This document shows positions 62,495 to 64,000 of a DNA stretch of 64,000 nt, piece after piece. The stretch comes from Lachnospiraceae bacterium (lineage in GTDB: Bacteria > Bacillota > Clostridia > Lachnospirales > Lachnospiraceae). The position numbers and the translations under genes are program-made. The first letter of the stretch is position 1. Each line of letters starts with the position of its first letter. The notes under the pieces were generated by a model. That model was not told the origin of the DNA and did not search any database. It saw nothing but the letters and a program-made list of their open reading frames with translations. Location: the NCBI GenBank assembly GCA_021203305.1, contig JAJQBK010000026.1:22045-86044 (forward strand), given 5' to 3'.

Positions 62495-63742
62495 CTATTT
62501 CTCATCCACAACCTGGAAAATGTAAAATTTCAGATAATAACTCTCATCCGCTGCCCAGAGAATCGGATGGTCCGGCGCCTGGGTACGAAATTCGACCTGG
62601 CGCAGGCGTTTGTGCGCGCTCCGCGCTGCCTGGCCGATCACTTTCGTAAAAGACTCATAATCCATGAAATGAGAACAGGAGCAGGTTGCCAGATAGCCGC
62701 CGTTTTTTACAAGCTTCATGCCCCGCAGATTGATTTCCCGATAGCCCTTCGCAGCATTCTTAACCGAACTGCGGGATTTTGCGAAAGCGGGCGGATCGAG
62801 AATCACCACATCATACTGCTCTCCCCTGCGCTCCAGCTCCGGCAGCAGCTCAAACACATCATGACACTCAAACCGCACGGTATCCTCAAGCCCGTTCAGG
62901 CGGGCATTCTCCTGTGCCTGTGCCACCGCCAGTTCGGACGCGTCCACGCCCAGCACATCCACTGCCCCCGCGATCCCCGCATTCAACGCAAACGAGCCCG
63001 TATGCGTAAAGCAATCCAGCACCTTCGCGCCCCGGCACAGCTTCTGAATGGCCAGACGATTGTATTTCTGATCCAGAAAAAATCCGGTCTTCTGTCCATC
63101 CCGCACATCTACAATATATTTCACACCGTTCTCTGCAATCGGGACTTTCGTATCGAATTCTGTTCCCAGGAAGCCCTTTGTGCGCTCCATACCTTCTTTC
63201 TCGCGTTCTTTAGCGTCACTGCGCTCATAGACCCCCCGGATTACAAGGCCGTCTGCCGCTAGGATTTCCTTTAAAATTGATACGATCTGTTCTTTAAACT
63301 GATCGATTCCAAGCGCCAGCGACTGCACCACCAGAACGTCCGCGTACTTGTCGATGACCAGGCCCGGCAGAAAATCCGCGTCTCCAAATACCAGACGGCA
63401 GCTGCAATTACTTACGCTCTTTTCATTATTATTATCAGCTCCACAAAGAAGCCCCAACGTCTTTTTCCTGTAATCCCACGCGTTCTGCAGACGCATCCGC
63501 AGAAATGCCTCGTCAATCTCCTGCCCGGCATTCCGCGTCATGAGACGAATCCGAATTTTGGAATTCTGGTTGATAAATCCGCGTCCCAGCGGGTATCCAT
63601 CATAATCATGCACGGTTACAATGTCTCCGTTATGAAAAGCTCCGGTTATGCTTTCGATTTCGTTATCATAGATCCAGAGGCCGCCGGATTTGACCGTGCG
63701 TCCCTCGCCTTTTTTTAAAATAACCAGCGTATGATTGCCCAT
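62495..63742 (-). CDS. rlmI: 23S rRNA (cytosine-C5)-methyltransferase RlmI-like
   Basis: A 415-residue SAM-dependent RNA methyltransferase. Residues ~1-80 are a PUA-type RNA-binding domain (HTLVILKKGEGRTVKSGGLWIYDNEI). Then come LVFGDADFLPGLVIDKY, GQKTGFFLDQK, the Rossmann motif VLDCFTHTGSFALNAG, the VILDPPAFAKS motif and ATCSCSHFM. The family modifies C1962 of 23S rRNA. A short insert (CGADNNNEKSVSNCS, ~97-111) interrupts a normally tight region. ATG 63742 follows AAGGAAGGG. It is monocistronic. Confidence 0.92.
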   Translation of the reverse strand: MGNHTLVILKKGEGRTVKSGGLWIYDNEIESITGAFHNGDIVTVHDYDGYPLGRGFINQNSKIRIRLMTRNAGQEIDEAFLRMRLQNAWDYRKKTLGLLCGADNNNEKSVSNCSCRLVFGDADFLPGLVIDKYADVLVVQSLALGIDQFKEQIVSILKEILAADGLVIRGVYERSDAKEREKEGMERTKGFLGTEFDTKVPIAENGVKYIVDVRDGQKTGFFLDQKYNRLAIQKLCRGAKVLDCFTHTGSFALNAGIAGAVDVLGVDASELAVAQAQENARLNGLEDTVRFECHDVFELLPELERRGEQYDVVILDPPAFAKSRSSVKNAAKGYREINLRGMKLVKNGGYLATCSCSHFMDYESFTKVIGQAARSAHKRLRQVEFRTQAPDHPILWAADESYYLKFYIFQVVDEK

Positions 63743-63943
63743 GCCGTGTTCCCTTCCTTTTTTCCATACATAACCACAAATTCAAAATACCCGCTTACAC
63801 TCAGCTGTTCAGGCTCCTGCTTTACAAATTCCGGTATGCCAGTCTGCATTCCCCGCCCGACTGCTTCAAAGTATATCTGAAGTCATCCCTTAAAGCAATC
63901 AGAAACCGCTTAAGAATTCGCAAAATTTCACTTCAGAAAAATT

Positions 63944-64000
63944 TCAACCTGAATTATTCACGGCGGTATGAAGTACCTGTATACCAGCCGCCACAGCAGC
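63944..64000 (-). CDS. Possible C-terminal end of a gene entering from the right
   Basis: The minus strand is open from the right edge for 18 codons (AAVAAGIQVLHTAVNNSG) and ends in TGA at 63946-63944. It is too short to identify and may be chance. Confidence 0.25.
   Translation of the reverse strand, partial: AAVAAGIQVLHTAVNNSG

Noticed and set aside
62489..63262. 257-codon plus-strand frame
   Set aside because: Antisense to rlmI.

Overview
The window looks like chromosome of a gut-type Lachnospiraceae (Firmicutes, Clostridia). The support is a moderately GC-rich coding background with AT-rich islands, strong GGAGG-type ribosome binding sites with occasional TTG starts, a perfect CIRCE element, an Lsa-like ABC-F gene, Gld/DUF4340-type ABC genes, and a large set of cytoplasmic plant-glycan hydrolases. 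The genus cannot be fixed from sequence alone. No rRNA, tRNA, CRISPR array, phage or conjugation genes were seen.

Layout. 0-7.8 kb: proline synthesis (partial proA, proC), mtnN, two tandem DUF6020-like membrane proteins (the second with a frameshift at an 8-T run), GtrA, and a D-2-hydroxyacid dehydrogenase. 7.9-20 kb: GH42, pgi, an AAA-ATPase/PD-(D/E)XK gene with a GNAT remnant next to it, a large GH2, an AraC/GyrI regulator and an ABC exporter. 20-22 kb: HicAB and RelBE toxin-antitoxin pairs, each with a clear promoter. 22-36.6 kb: an ABC-F ribosome-protection gene behind a leader-peptide attenuator, a GH2-GH115 operon, an AbiE pair, GH105, a graveyard of fused gene fragments, a CE6-like esterase and a HigBA-type module whose toxin is broken. 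36.7-43.5 kb: DUF308 protein and ftsH under a CIRCE element, a membrane protein, a TSCPD protein, murG, an XRE regulator and rhaD. 43.7-52 kb: a small RHH-like gene, a structured 226-bp MITE-like insertion with 8-bp target duplication, the Gld-type ABC operon and GH3. 52-64 kb: htrA, GH78, an MGH1-like glycosidase with a DUF1593 protein, a nucleoside phosphorylase, a two-gene AAA ATPase plus RloB-like candidate defence system, and rlmI.

How it fits together. The glycosidases (GH42, two GH2, GH115, GH105, GH3, GH78, MGH1-like, CE6) and rhaD form a cytoplasmic toolkit for imported xylan-, glucuronate-, galactose- and rhamnose-containing oligosaccharides. None has an evident signal peptide and no sugar importer lies in the window. 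Between these metabolic blocks sit AT-richer modules: four toxin-antitoxin or abortive-infection pairs, the ATPase/RloB-like pair and gene debris. This suggests repeated insertion and decay of defence cargo. The observations most worth following up are the MITE-like element, the ABC-F attenuator, the ATPase/RloB-like pair, the CIRCE-ftsH arrangement and the charged inserts that recur inside otherwise conserved enzymes.
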